DNA of 64,000 nucleotides from Paenibacillus sp. CF384 (GCF_900106745.1 NZ_FNNV01000003.1:62001-126000); one strand, 5' to 3'; positions 26,163 to 37,400 are shown, counted from the first letter of the stretch. Made by a program: numbers and translations. Notes: generated from the sequence alone by a model not told the origin.

Positions 26163-27350
26163 TTAAGCCTGCTGTGAGCTTCGTTTGGCGGTTTCATCCG
26201 AACTCCGTGTCCGTTGCCGCATGGAAGGGTGAAGTGTCACTTTATTCTTACCGGTCGTCTTCGATTGATACATCGCTTCATCGGCTTGACTTACAATCTC
26301 TGCAATGGATGCGCCTTCTCGACTTGCGCTTATGCCGATGCTGATTGTGACCATCGTCTCTTTCTCTACCCGGCTGCGAATGGTTTCGGCCACGACCTCC
26401 GGCTTCACGTTAGGCGCAGCGACTAGACCGAGCAGCTCTTCACCGCCGTAGCGGCCAGCCGTTCCAATGCCAGCCGTTTCTTCTCTCAAAATGTCAGCGA
26501 CCTGCTTAAGAACACCGTCCGCTTTATGATGACCTTGCGTATCGTTAAGCTTCTTGAAGTTGTCAATATCACAGAAAATAATCGCAATCTTTTTCGTATC
26601 CCGCAGCAGCTGCTCGGCTTTCTTATTGAAGTGACGCCGATTGTACAAGCTGGTTAAGCCGTCCGTAATCGAAGATTGGAAGGTCATTAACAACCGTTCC
26701 AGCACCCATTCGAACAAGAGCAGGAACAGAAGCGAATAATAGATGACAGGGAGCAAGTGGCTTAGAATGACAAGCATCGGGACTTTCCCGTGAAATACAT
26801 AGCCGTCTGCCAGATCAGACAGCTGATAGATGAAGTAAACGATCAGGCTGGCTGAATAGTTGAAGCGTTGATCAATGCCTCTTAAGTTTAGCAAAATGAT
26901 GAAGTTTAGAATGAGCCCGTAAAAGTCAATTGCCAGCAGCTGTGTTTGCGCCGTACTGTTTTCAGGTGAGATCGAAATCTGAGCAGCGGTTACGAGGATC
27001 AGCCCGATAAACATGAGCAGGAAAGGCATACCTTTCAATTTTGTACTGGGTCCGGTATACAATTTCATGAAAACGAAGTTAATAATAATAAAGGAAAGCA
27101 GGCTGATAAAAGATTGCGCTAAATCCGAATAATAGGAGCTCATATGACCAGGGAACGAAAGCCCGATGAGTGCGCCGTTCTGGATAATCACAATCGGAAG
27201 CACGACGATCAGAATGAAGTAGGTACGGTTGCGTCTGTAACTCGTATATAGCTTGACAGCCATAAACAACATGAGAACGAGTATGGTCATTACACAAGCA
27301 GATGCGAAAATTTGTCCGGTCGTACCGGCAAGCCACTGAAGAATCGTCAT
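26163..27350 (-). CDS. Membrane-bound GGDEF protein (diguanylate cyclase)
   Basis: The 395-residue protein has seven or so membrane segments in the N-terminal two thirds, then a GGDEF domain. The active-site loop is RYGGEELLG, an accepted GGEEL variant, preceded by CDIDNFKKLND which carries the metal-binding Asp. The inhibitory RxxD site is not seen at the usual place. It likely makes cyclic di-GMP in response to a membrane signal. The ATG at 27350 is chosen as AGGTGGT lies about 7 nt upstream; a TTG start at 27416 would add 22 residues with no clear site. Convergent with queC. Confidence 0.85.
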   Translation of the reverse strand: MTILQWLAGTTGQIFASACVMTILVLMLFMAVKLYTSYRRNRTYFILIVVLPIVIIQNGALIGLSFPGHMSSYYSDLAQSFISLLSFIIINFVFMKLYTGPSTKLKGMPFLLMFIGLILVTAAQISISPENSTAQTQLLAIDFYGLILNFIILLNLRGIDQRFNYSASLIVYFIYQLSDLADGYVFHGKVPMLVILSHLLPVIYYSLLFLLLFEWVLERLLMTFQSSITDGLTSLYNRRHFNKKAEQLLRDTKKIAIIFCDIDNFKKLNDTQGHHKADGVLKQVADILREETAGIGTAGRYGGEELLGLVAAPNVKPEVVAETIRSRVEKETMVTISIGISASREGASIAEIVSQADEAMYQSKTTGKNKVTLHPSMRQRTRSSDETAKRSSQQA

Positions 27351-27459
27351 GTTAAGACCACCTATGTAGAGTGTGAAAGCATTGAATGTGTACGGCGTAA
27401 AGTGGGATGACTTCAATTTACAGAAACGTATGTTCTATCATACCATAGATTATCGGTTG

Positions 27460-27484
27460 AGAACCTTTGATTTTCAAGGGTTCT
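27460..27484. other. Hairpin in the leader of the Gly-rich repeat gene
   Basis: Arms AGAACCTTTGA (27460-27470) and TCAAGGGTTCT (27474-27484) pair with one wobble, followed by TATAATTTTT on the plus strand. There is no plus-strand gene upstream for it to terminate, so it may be a leader attenuator or part of the divergent control region. Confidence 0.4.
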
Positions 27485-27614
27485 TATAATTTTTAATCAG
27501 AAATGCGAAGAGTGCTTCGATTAGGGTTATTATTCCATTTGGCTCATTGACCGGATAGAAACGAAATATAGATAGGAAGGAGGAATTCGAAGGAAGAGGA
27601 GGTCGCATAAAACA

Positions 27615-30600
27615 ATGGCCGTAACGGTAAACATGACAAGTCCGGTGTCTGATCCAGGCAACGGGGTCACTGTCACCGGCAATATTGTCACGATTAGCAG
27701 TCCTTTGGTGGACTATATTATTGTCGGAACAACCGCAGTTAATAAATTGGTAGTTTCAGGGGCAGTTTCTGTCACACTTAGCACGTTATCGATTACTTCA
27801 TCTACAGCTAACGCTCCTGTCTCGGTGACTTCCGGTACGGTCAACATGCGAATTACGGGGACAAATCGGCTTGAAAGTACGGGCGGTAGCGCGGCATTAG
27901 GGAAAGCGGGATTGGAAATCCTTCAAAACGCGAGCGTAATATTGGAAGAAGATCTCACCTCTCCCGGAGGTGAATTGACGTCTGTCGGCGGATTCGGCTC
28001 TGCCGGGATCGGCAGTAGTGTGAATACGCTTGGCGGCAGCCTCACGATTGAGAGCGGAGCGATTAACGCAATAGGCTATACGACGATTACGACGATACGA
28101 TTGAGCGGAGCAGGTATAGGAGCGGGGGCATCAACCCTGGCAGCAGGCGCTTCTTTCGGCTTGATTACGATTAATGGCGGAACGATTACTGCGAGTGGCG
28201 GAAATGTCGGCAGCAATGGCGGCGCTGGTATAGGTGCAGGTCATGCAAATGTCGGATCGTCTGTTGTGGAGGGAATCGTCATCAATGGCGGTAACGTAAC
28301 GGCCAAAGGAGCAGACTTCACGACGAATAACAGTGGGGCCGGGATTGGTGCGGCGTGCGCCGGAGCGAATGCAATTTCCAGAGTCGGAAGCATTACGATT
28401 AATGGTGTGAATACGATCGTAAACGCGACAGGCGGATCCATCTTTGCTACAACAGGCAACAGTTCCGGCTCGGGAATAGGTTCTTCGTGGGTAACGGCAG
28501 CCGGCGGCGAATCCAGCGTTGGGGACATTACCATTAACAATGGATTGATCCGTGCTGTCGGCGGTACGGTGGCGAACTTTACGGGCAGCGGAATTGGGGC
28601 TGCCGGCGTGCGATTTGCTGCAATTTCGCAGGTCAGTCATATTTTTATCAACGGTGGAACGATCGAGGCCATTGGTGGAACAAGTGTGACGTCTGTGGAT
28701 ACGAGCGGCGGATCGGGGATCGGGTCCGGTTTTGCATCCGGCGGTGGAACCTCGTCTGCAGGCAATATTACGATTGCCGGAGGAAACATTACGGCCAGTG
28801 CGTCACCGTTAAGGCAAGGCGGCTCCGGGATTGGAGCAGGTTCCGCACAGGGTACGGATTCGACGTCCGTCACCGGCCAAATTGAGATTACAGCCGGAGT
28901 TGTCCGAGCAACCGGCAGCGAATTTGGAGCAGGCATCGGAACCGGAGGTATTCTGAGGCTTGCTGTATCCAACGTAGCAGCAAGAACAGGGGATATTGTG
29001 ATTACGAGCGGTACCGTTACCGCGATCGGTGTCAAAAACTCGCCCGGTATAGGGCCGGGAACGGCATCAGCCAATGCGCTTTGTTTCGTATCGAACATTC
29101 TCATTTCAGGCGGTACCATCGTCGCGAAGGGTTCGACAGATACGTCCAATACCCCGGGTGGAGCGGGCATCGGAACCGGTTTTGCAGTTGGGGGCACTTG
29201 TCAGGTCGGTGCGATCGAGATTACGAATGGTGCGGTCATTGCGGAAGCGACCTCCGGGTTTAGCGGAGCCGGAATCGGAACCGGAGGAGCGACCTTTGCG
29301 GCAGCCAAAGGGGTGTCACTTGTCGACCGGATTACGATTGAGAACGCGACCATCCATGTAGCCGCAAGCGGCGGCCATCCAATCAACGATTCGGGCGTCG
29401 GCATCGGTGCAGCCTATGCGCTGAGCAGCGGCGTGTCACGGGTCAATGTGATTCAGATCGTAAACTCTACTCTCGAACAAGTTCTCGGGAGTCTAAACAG
29501 CGCGGCAATCGGGTCGGGACGAGCGGATTTCGATCAAAGCCAGTCCTCTGTCGGCTCCATCACGATCACGGGATCGACATTCGGTCAAGTCATTGGCGGG
29601 AACTTTGGAGCGGGCATCGGCTCAGGCAATGGTATGGAAGGTAATTGCGCATCTGTAATCGGCACGTTTCAAGGCACAGACCCTATTAGTGATTATAAAA
29701 ATTGGGCATTGGGGAGCATTACGATTACGAACTCTACGTTCCATACCATCGCGGCTCTACCTTACGGGGATGCGGCGTCGGTGATTGCTGGAGGTACAGG
29801 AATCGGTTCGGGGGCGACAGCGGCCCGAATCGTTACTTCGAAGACAAACGGGATATCGAAGGTTGGCACGATTGAGCTCGACAACGTGACGATAACTGCG
29901 ATTACAGGCGGCCTCGGTGCTCCCGGGATTGGTTCCGCTTATTCGACGAATGGCGGTGAGAGCCGCGTGGATACGATCATCTTAAGAAACTCTGTGATCG
30001 AGTCCGTAAGAGGGGGATTTACACGATCCGGTTCTCTTTCCCTAGGGCCTGGTATTGGTACCGGCTACGTAAACGACTTTCGTCTCGCCGAGACATTGAC
30101 CCCCTATTCATTCGGCGGCACGTCAACAATCGATCTCATCAGCATCGAAAACACGCGCATCGGCGGAGCGTACGGCGGAGAGAAAGCGCCGGGTATTGGT
30201 GCTAGCTTCACGGAGAACTTGGATTCCGCGAATAATGGTGTTATCGTGAATCGTTCACAGCTTCGTTTATTGCAGATATTGAATCAGAGCAACGTGACCG
30301 CTTACGGTGGTTTGAATGCGAATGGCATCGGGATTTCGGAGATCGCATTCTCAGCCAGAACACCGTCTGATCCTGTTATTGATGCCATCAAAGGCTCCTC
30401 TTATGTGGATATCCTGCATATCGATGCGACTTCCCGTGCTGTTGCGTATGCCATTAATTTTCCCGGTGTCTGGACGGGGATTCCGAATTCTGCATTTGTT
30501 GATGCAGTTCCTCCAATCGCCGGTACGTTTACGGACGATGTCTTCAACCAGCGCGACCAGCTGTGGACGGGACTGAAGAACGCGAATCAGTTTGACTCCG

Positions 30601-31664
30601 AATCGGAGTGGCTGTCGATTGGGGGCTGGACCAATACCCCCGGGAGTACACCTGATGCGAATATCGTTAACTCGACTTTCTACAAGGGAAGAGAAACCGA
30701 TGGCGTAAATGGGATTAATGCAATCGATACTACGCAAGAGCTGCGTCTTGTATCCATTGATGCTGTGGATAGTATCGAGCTCGTCATTCCTCCACTGTAC
30801 AAATATGTTGGATTTACAGGAGAAGATCCGAACTATTTCTTTCGGATTACAGGCGGACCTTATCAGAACCAGGTCATCGTTGACAGGCATACCACGTTAA
30901 ACCTCAGTAACGAGCCGTTTGCGCTGGCAAACGTGGCAAGCGAAACCATTCTACGGCTGAAAGTTTTACAAACACGCTTATCGGTGACTTATTTTGCGAA
31001 TACGGAATCGGTCGGATTCCCTGAGCTGACTTCCGGCGCAGTTCCGACGGATGAGACGGTATACACGAATGATAATTTCGTTGAGGTACAGGAGAATCCA
31101 AACGCGATGGTATTAACCGGTTTCGTATTTTCCGGTTGGTCGCTGAATGATAACGGTCAAGGTTTGCCCCCAATATATCAGAATCCGTCCATACCGCCAT
31201 CTGAGCGAAATCGTGAGATTACCGGCAGCAACGGACTGGGTATTCAAGAGGACCAAAACTTGTACGCAGTTTGGGAACCCGAGGTCCCGATTCCGCCAAT
31301 CGTCATTATTGATGTAGAGCCCAAAGATGTGCCATTAGGTTCGAACACAACCGTTACCATTACCGTACAGAATATCTCTAATGTTACAATCACGAAACAG
31401 CTGCGGACTATTCTGCCTCGCGGATTTGTATACCTCATTGATTCCTTAACCATTAATAATGAGGAGATTACGTTGCAAAATATTAATAATGTACTCCTTG
31501 ATCTTGGTGTCAATGAACCCGGCGAGATCGATGTCATCCGGTTTCGTTTAAGAGCACCGTTAAGAAGCCGTTTCCGCTGTCATAAATTGCGATCGTTATT
31601 AAGAAGTACCATCGGTGAAGTAAGGGCGGAAGCGGAGATATGTTTAGAGGAAGAGGAAGAATGA
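27615..31664 (+). CDS. Large Gly-rich GAGIG-repeat protein with Listeria-Bacteroides and DUF11-like C-terminus
   Basis: The 1349-residue protein consists mostly of about 24 irregular units of 40-60 residues (residues about 30-950). Each has a Gly-rich GSGIGSG or GAGIGAG turn followed by a beta pattern of the type VGSITINGGTITA, suggesting a beta-solenoid. Then comes a Listeria-Bacteroides-type module (YFANTESVGFP, then FVFSGWSLNDNG and LYAVWEPE) and a DUF11-like domain (VPLGSNTTVTITVQNISN), ending in a basic then poly-Glu tail. No signal peptide, lipobox or LPXTG is visible, so export is unclear; a spore-surface or non-classical surface role is one option. ATG at 27615, GAGGAGGT about 11 nt upstream. 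Not homologous by motif to neighbouring genes. Confidence 0.68.
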   Translation: MAVTVNMTSPVSDPGNGVTVTGNIVTISSPLVDYIIVGTTAVNKLVVSGAVSVTLSTLSITSSTANAPVSVTSGTVNMRITGTNRLESTGGSAALGKAGLEILQNASVILEEDLTSPGGELTSVGGFGSAGIGSSVNTLGGSLTIESGAINAIGYTTITTIRLSGAGIGAGASTLAAGASFGLITINGGTITASGGNVGSNGGAGIGAGHANVGSSVVEGIVINGGNVTAKGADFTTNNSGAGIGAACAGANAISRVGSITINGVNTIVNATGGSIFATTGNSSGSGIGSSWVTAAGGESSVGDITINNGLIRAVGGTVANFTGSGIGAAGVRFAAISQVSHIFINGGTIEAIGGTSVTSVDTSGGSGIGSGFASGGGTSSAGNITIAGGNITASASPLRQGGSGIGAGSAQGTDSTSVTGQIEITAGVVRATGSEFGAGIGTGGILRLAVSNVAARTGDIVITSGTVTAIGVKNSPGIGPGTASANALCFVSNILISGGTIVAKGSTDTSNTPGGAGIGTGFAVGGTCQVGAIEITNGAVIAEATSGFSGAGIGTGGATFAAAKGVSLVDRITIENATIHVAASGGHPINDSGVGIGAAYALSSGVSRVNVIQIVNSTLEQVLGSLNSAAIGSGRADFDQSQSSVGSITITGSTFGQVIGGNFGAGIGSGNGMEGNCASVIGTFQGTDPISDYKNWALGSITITNSTFHTIAALPYGDAASVIAGGTGIGSGATAARIVTSKTNGISKVGTIELDNVTITAITGGLGAPGIGSAYSTNGGESRVDTIILRNSVIESVRGGFTRSGSLSLGPGIGTGYVNDFRLAETLTPYSFGGTSTIDLISIENTRIGGAYGGEKAPGIGASFTENLDSANNGVIVNRSQLRLLQILNQSNVTAYGGLNANGIGISEIAFSARTPSDPVIDAIKGSSYVDILHIDATSRAVAYAINFPGVWTGIPNSAFVDAVPPIAGTFTDDVFNQRDQLWTGLKNANQFDSESEWLSIGGWTNTPGSTPDANIVNSTFYKGRETDGVNGINAIDTTQELRLVSIDAVDSIELVIPPLYKYVGFTGEDPNYFFRITGGPYQNQVIVDRHTTLNLSNEPFALANVASETILRLKVLQTRLSVTYFANTESVGFPELTSGAVPTDETVYTNDNFVEVQENPNAMVLTGFVFSGWSLNDNGQGLPPIYQNPSIPPSERNREITGSNGLGIQEDQNLYAVWEPEVPIPPIVIIDVEPKDVPLGSNTTVTITVQNISNVTITKQLRTILPRGFVYLIDSLTINNEEITLQNINNVLLDLGVNEPGEIDVIRFRLRAPLRSRFRCHKLRSLLRSTIGEVRAEAEICLEEEEE

Positions 31665-31694
31665 GTTAACGAGCACCTCTGAGCTATTAATTGG

Positions 31695-31728
31695 AATAAC
31701 CCACTTCGCAACTAAGAAGTGGGTTATT
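31695..31728 (+). terminator. Strong hairpin after the Gly-rich repeat gene
   Basis: Perfect 13-bp stem AATAACCCACTTC (31695-31707) and GAAGTGGGTTATT (31716-31728). The following CGACATG is not T-rich, so termination strength is uncertain. Confidence 0.6.
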
Positions 31729-31919
31729 CGACATGTTTGTATGAATAGATTTACATATTGCCTCAGAGAGGGTATGCTGACATCTGTGCTCATGCAACGT
31801 TGTCGTACATGGAAGCATACAATGAAATATGGTAAAGTAGAGAGGCCCAATGATCGTGGATAATTGGCCTTTTACGATAGGTCGTAATCATGCAAGTTTT
31901 GATTGAGGAGGCTTTGCGC

Positions 31920-33062
31920 ATGAACATTTTGCAGGCATTGTTTTTCCCTCCGGAGCAACCGGGCGGCGTGTCCTCAATGGTTCCTTACATTCAAGAACGA
32001 TTTAACAAAATCGGCTGGCCAATGGAGTTATTCTCCCTTCCGAAACGGGTTAGGGGTAAAGGCCAAGAGCCTGTTACGTTCGAAACATTCGATATTAGCA
32101 ATTACGAGGGTAATCCCATTATCGATAAATATTTGCAAACCTACCGCGATTACGTCTGGTGGACGAAGCTGCGCATTCAGAAATCGTATGATCTCATTCA
32201 TGCGCATCATCCTATTCCGGCGCTGGTCATGAAACAGCTTTACCCCGATACGCCGCTTGTCATGACGATTCATTCCAGTTACGAACGCGAGCTGATTCTC
32301 AATGGCAAAATCATTGAAGGCGAGATGGAGCATCGTTTCTTAACTTCGATCTACAGGGAGCTTGAGCTGAAAGCGGATCGTATTCTGACGCCATCCGAAG
32401 CATTCCGCAGCTATATGCGGCCTTATGTGAACGATGCCGATCGCATTCAGGTCATTCCGAACGGGTTTGATGAGAAACGGTTTAAACCGATTTCTCATGA
32501 GAACGAGGTCGTGCAGCTGATTACGGTATGTCGCCTTGTTCCTGCAAAAGGGCTGGATATTCTGCTTCATGCTTGTGCCCAGCTGAAAGCGCGCGGACAG
32601 AACTTCGTCCTTCATATTATCGGCGATGGACCGAGTAGACTTGAGCTGGAGCAGCTTGCACAGAAGTTAAATTTGTATGACGATATTATTTTCTACGGCT
32701 ACATGCTGCACCCGGAAGAGTTTATGCCCTTCTTCGATGTCTTCGTTCTGCCATCACGAGCAGAAGCATTCGGCTCGGTATTCGCTGAAGCAGCATTATG
32801 CTGGTTGGCTTTGGTCGGCACGAATGTAGGCGGTATTGCCGAGCAGATCGACGATGGAATCAATGGTCTCTTAGTGGAACCGGAGAATCCGACAGCGTTA
32901 GCGAATGCGCTTGAGAAGGTCGTATCCGATCAGGATTTCCGCTACAATATGGCACGGGCGGCTTGGAATAAAGCGAAACGCGTGTACTCCTTGCAGCGGG
33001 TAATCGCACAATTGAAGCAAGTGTATACGGAAATCAATCCGGAAGCGGACAAGGCAGAATAG
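31920..33062 (+). CDS. GT4-family glycosyltransferase
   Basis: The 380-residue protein is a GT-B fold glycosyltransferase of family 4. It has an N-terminal FFPPEQPGGVSSMVPY loop, and VIPNGFDEKRF marks the start of the C-terminal domain. GDGPSRLELEQLA, LPSRAEAFGSVFAEA and GTNVGGIAEQI complete the sugar-nucleotide-binding side. Acceptor and sugar unknown. ATG at 31920 is chosen (GAGGAGG at 31905-31911, 8 nt upstream); ATG at 31890 is also in frame but has no site. It lies 11 bp before the YhaO-like gene, apparently as first gene of a three-gene operon. Confidence 0.88.
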   Translation: MNILQALFFPPEQPGGVSSMVPYIQERFNKIGWPMELFSLPKRVRGKGQEPVTFETFDISNYEGNPIIDKYLQTYRDYVWWTKLRIQKSYDLIHAHHPIPALVMKQLYPDTPLVMTIHSSYERELILNGKIIEGEMEHRFLTSIYRELELKADRILTPSEAFRSYMRPYVNDADRIQVIPNGFDEKRFKPISHENEVVQLITVCRLVPAKGLDILLHACAQLKARGQNFVLHIIGDGPSRLELEQLAQKLNLYDDIIFYGYMLHPEEFMPFFDVFVLPSRAEAFGSVFAEAALCWLALVGTNVGGIAEQIDDGINGLLVEPENPTALANALEKVVSDQDFRYNMARAAWNKAKRVYSLQRVIAQLKQVYTEINPEADKAE

Positions 33063-33073
33063 GGAGTTAGGAC

Positions 33074-34426
33074 ATGGGAGTCTCATTTCGATTTATTCAT
33101 GCTGCGGATTTGCATGTCGACAGTCCTTTTCGCGGATTGACGGAGGTGCCTCCCCATGTAAGGGAAGGACTTGGATCCTCGACCTTTCAGGCTGTTCGCC
33201 ATTTGGTCGAGGCGGCACTGCGCGAAGCGGTTGATTTTGTAGTTATTTCCGGCGATCTCTATGATATGGCCGACAGATCGCTCCGAGCGCAATTATCATT
33301 GCAGCGGGAGTGGCAGAAGCTGCATGCCCAAGGCGTGCGGCTATTTGTTATTCATGGCAATCACGATCCGTTATCGGGCATGCAGGCTAATTTGGAATGG
33401 CCATCTTCGGTTCATTTCTTCGGAGCGGATGCGGTGGAAGCTGTACCCGTATACACCAAAGAAGGCGAGTTGGCTGCTCATGTGCATGGAATCTCCTATG
33501 GCTCACGAGTTGTAACCGCGAATTTGGCATCACGCTACAAGCCTATAGCCGATGGTTCGTATCAAATCGCGCTGCTGCATGGCACGGTGGACGGACATGC
33601 CGGGCATGATCCCTACGCGCCTTGCAGCTTGGCGGAGCTGATAGGTGCAGGCTTCCAGTATTGGGCGCTCGGTCATATTCATCAGCGTGCGGTTCTGCAT
33701 CGTTATCCGCATGTCGTATATGCCGGCAATACACAGGGCAGACATGCCAACGAAACTGGGGCGAAGGGCTGTTATCTCGTAGACGTCAGCGAGACTTTGG
33801 AGACAAAGCTGCGCTTTCTCCCTTTAGACACGATAAGGTGGGAGACTTTGCGAGTAACCATCGCAGGTGTTCAGTCGGAGCAGGCATTGCTTCATGCCTT
33901 GGAACAAACCATCGCTTCGGCAGTGGCTAATAATGAAGGCAGGTCGCTTATGATCAAGCTGCGCTTAGAAGGCCGAGGTCCTATGCATCGCTTATTAACG
34001 GATGCCGTCGTAATCACGGAACTGCTAGGAGCACTAAGAGAACGAATCGGGGAGTTTGATGTGAGTTTGAACTCCGTGCCCGGCATGCAGTGGTGCTGGG
34101 TGCATAGCTTAGAAGCTGCAACGGGAGCAGAATTGGATCTGAATGCGCTGTCCGTAGAAGATAGTTTTACAGGTGAACTGATTCGCAGCAGCAATGCCGC
34201 CGAAGTGGACGAGCAAGCGATGCAGCAGCTGCTGGAAGAAGCGCTTCAATCCTTATCGAGCAATGCCCGAATTCGGAAGATGGTACGAGCCATGCAAACT
34301 GAGCGAGCTGCTGGATGGTTCGAGCTAGCGAAGGAGCTTGCGGCCGGGATGCTGACTGAGGAGTCGGATAGTCAAATGGAGTCGTTACCCGAGCAAGACG
34401 CAGGACAAGGAGGCGAGCGGCATTGA
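33074..34426 (+). CDS. YhaO-like DNA repair exonuclease (metallophosphoesterase)
   Basis: The 450-residue protein is of the SbcD/Mre11/YhaO group. Metal ligands are visible in FIHAADLHVDSPF, VVISGDLYDM, VIHGNHDP, ALLHGTVDGH and WALGHIHQR. The C-terminal half is variable. YhaO works with YhaN in DNA-end or filament processing, by analogy with Mre11-Rad50. GTTAGGA precedes the ATG. The next gene begins with TTGA overlapping this stop by 4 bp, so the two are translationally coupled. Confidence 0.9.
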   Translation: MGVSFRFIHAADLHVDSPFRGLTEVPPHVREGLGSSTFQAVRHLVEAALREAVDFVVISGDLYDMADRSLRAQLSLQREWQKLHAQGVRLFVIHGNHDPLSGMQANLEWPSSVHFFGADAVEAVPVYTKEGELAAHVHGISYGSRVVTANLASRYKPIADGSYQIALLHGTVDGHAGHDPYAPCSLAELIGAGFQYWALGHIHQRAVLHRYPHVVYAGNTQGRHANETGAKGCYLVDVSETLETKLRFLPLDTIRWETLRVTIAGVQSEQALLHALEQTIASAVANNEGRSLMIKLRLEGRGPMHRLLTDAVVITELLGALRERIGEFDVSLNSVPGMQWCWVHSLEAATGAELDLNALSVEDSFTGELIRSSNAAEVDEQAMQQLLEEALQSLSSNARIRKMVRAMQTERAAGWFELAKELAAGMLTEESDSQMESLPEQDAGQGGERH

Positions 34427-37400
34427 AGCTTCAAGGACTTCATGTAGAAGGCTTCGGGAAGCTGAGCGACCTTCACTGCAAATTCGATGCACCCGTGACC
34501 ATCGTTTACGGACATAACGAGGCAGGCAAAAGCACGATGCTCGGGTTCGTTCGCGCGATGCTGTTCGGATTTGCGAATAAAGGCAATCCGGCAGAACGAC
34601 AAGAGCCTGTTTATGGAGGGCGACATGGCGGCCGATTGTTTTTTGAAAATAGTGCCGGGCATGCATATGTGCTGGAGCGTTACAGCAGCGCTGCGGGGAA
34701 GGTGAACATTCGCCGGCTTGAACCAGAGGGAAGCAGCGGGAGCAATGGAGTCGAAACACTCACACAGTCGATGTGGGAGCGTATGTTTCTGGGCGGCGTC
34801 AACGAGCGATTGTTCCGAGAGCTGTTTGCGATCTCCTTATCGGAGCTGCAGGCGATCGGCATGCTGGAAGGCGATGAACTGGGCAAGCAGCTGTATCATG
34901 CTGGCTGGAATGGCGGCAGTGCGATCGCGAAGACGGAGAAGCTGTTAAATACGCAGCTGGATCAATTGTATCGTCCGCGTGGAAGTACGCAGCAAATGAA
35001 TAAGTTGATGAAGACGCTCGACGAAATCGACGCGCAGCTTCGTCAATCGGAGGATAGTATTGCCGTATTTAATGAGCTGAGCTCATCGCTTGCCGAGCTT
35101 GAAGGGGATCAGTCTTATGTGGAAGAACAGCTCCCTACTGTAAGGGATAGGGAAGCGTTGTTGACAAGAGCGGTTCACTTGCGTCAGAGGTGGATCGATC
35201 GGCTTGCGCTGCAGAAGGAAGAAGACGCTTACGGTGATGCGCCTAGACTTGTAGTGGATGCGCGTGCCAAGACAGAGGCGATAGCGGCAGAGCTGATTCG
35301 GTTGCATGGGGAACGACATCTCAATCGTGAATTAGCGCAGAGGCTATCGCAGCAATTGGCTGTATTGTCTTTCGACGATCAGTTGATCGCAAGTGAGCAT
35401 GAGATTGAAGCCTTACTGCTGTCAGCAGAGCATATTGCGGCTTCCAGGCAGAGTGCGGCTGAGCTTTCCGCAGAAATGCGCGAACACGAGGAGACGGCTC
35501 GCCGAATGATTCATCGTATTTCTCCGAACTGGACTGCAACTGAGCTGCGCTCCTTCCCAAATGGAGTCGCAGACCGGGAACAGGTGAGAGTGTTCCGAGC
35601 CGCGCTTCAGGACAGCTCGAAAGTTCACGGGCATGCGGAAGCCGAGCTTCGCGCAGCCTCACAGCAGGTTAAGGAAGCGGCCGCGCAGCTTTCTGAGGTG
35701 GATGGGGATAATGGCGTACTCGCTCGTGGGAATTCGGTAGGAATCGAGCTGCTGCCGGACTCTCCGGAAGCGCTTCGGCTTGCTGCACGTCAGTTCGAGG
35801 AAGCGTGGCATGAATTGGAATTGGCGAAGCTGCGCGCTGCGCATGACGCTACATCGACGTTGCAGCTTTCCGCAGATGAGCAGCAGCGTTCGAGAGAGGG
35901 GCAGTCCGCGCAGCTGCGGGTTGGAAGCGGTGCTTATTGGGCAGCCGTAGCGATTACGGCGGCCGGCGCAGCCGTGCTTGTCGTTGTCGGCGAGCCGGTA
36001 GCGGCAGCTGTCGCTGGTGTTGCGGCAGTGGCACTCGCAGCGCCCGGGGTGCTGAGGTTTGGGAGGCCGTCAGACCGTGCAGCGCACGGGCGAGCCGGCG
36101 GACGAGGCCGAGCAGGACGCAGGCGCGTACAGGAGGAGGCCTCCTTCGGGAGGTCGGATACTTCGGATGCGCTGCTTGCCGACGCGGAGAAACGTGTTGT
36201 TGCTGCGGTGCAGCAGCTCGTCCGCGAGCCTGCGGGCATTCTGGCAGCGCTGCTGGCGCGGGGGCAGCACGAAGCTCCTGCGATGCAGCAGGCAGAGCTG
36301 TCCGCGGCATGGCGGCAGTCCGCCGCTGCCAGAGACGGCCGCGCGTTGGACGCAATCGGTGGCGCAGCAGCTTCAACAGCTGCACAAGTGCTCGCGCGTC
36401 TGCGCGCTGCGATCGACGCGCGGCAGGACGAGCTTCGCCTGCGCGCCGGCACCGCTGAGCGCCGCGGAGAGCTTGCGCGCCGCCATGCGCGGCTGCGCGC
36501 GCAGGAGGACGCCGCCCTCGCCGCGGTGGACCACGCGGCCGAAGCGGCAGCAGCCATCGCGGCCAGATGGCGCGAATGGCTGGCCGCGTGCGACCTTCCG
36601 GCTTCGCTCACGCCGGAAGCGGCCGCGGAAACCTTCGATCTTGCCGAGCAGGCGCTGCTGCGGCTGCAATCGTATGACCGCGCAGCAGGCAAGGCTGCAC
36701 GGCTGCAGGCGGAGGTGGCCGCCTTCGAAGACGCGGCCTTGCAGCTTAGCGCAGCATTCCCCGCGGCGGTCAATCGCGCGCATGGCGACGCGGCCGCGGC
36801 CGTCCGGATGCTGCACGCGGAAGCGAGTCGGCATGCGGCGGCAAGCAGCCGAGCCGAGGAGCTGCAAGCGCGGCTTGCGGAGCTGGAGCAGCAGGCTGCG
36901 CAGCTGGCCAAGCTCACGCTCGACTTGGAAGCGAAGCAGCGGCAGTGGTTCGATTCCGCGCGCGTGAACAATGAGCTGGAATGGCTGGATGCGTTACAGC
37001 GTTCTGAGCGACTGGCCGTAATCGAAGCGGAGCGCTATCGGCTCGATGCGGAGCTTACGGCGGGTTTGACAAGTGGACAGCGCGAACAGCTGGAGACTTG
37101 GTATTCCATGAGCGACGGCAATCAGCTGACGCAGATGCAAGAGGAAGCGAAGCGCGAGCTTGGGCAGCTGGAGCAGCGCAGAAGCGAGCTGATTGAGCAG
37201 AGCGGACGCAAGCGTCAGCAGCTGGAGCAGCTGCTGCAAAGCAGCGGCAGATCGCGGCTCATCATGGAGCGAGAGCAGGCAACGGCTGCGCTGGAACAGT
37301 TGATTGAGCGGTATGCGGTCGGTGCGATTAGCATGACGATGATTCGCAGAACCAAACGAATCATGGAGGAGCAGCGACAGCCGGGCGTACTTCGCGAAGC

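Noticed and set aside
28131-29197. Minus-strand frames opposite the Gly-rich repeat gene
   Set aside because: Products are Pro/Ala-rich mirror images of the repeats and have no start signals.
35934-36971. A 345-codon minus-strand frame and 302- and 173-codon plus-strand frames in the YhaN-like gene
   Set aside because: All lie inside a high-GC part of a clear ATPase gene; their products are low in complexity (Ala, Ser, Cys, Arg runs) and have no ribosome binding site.
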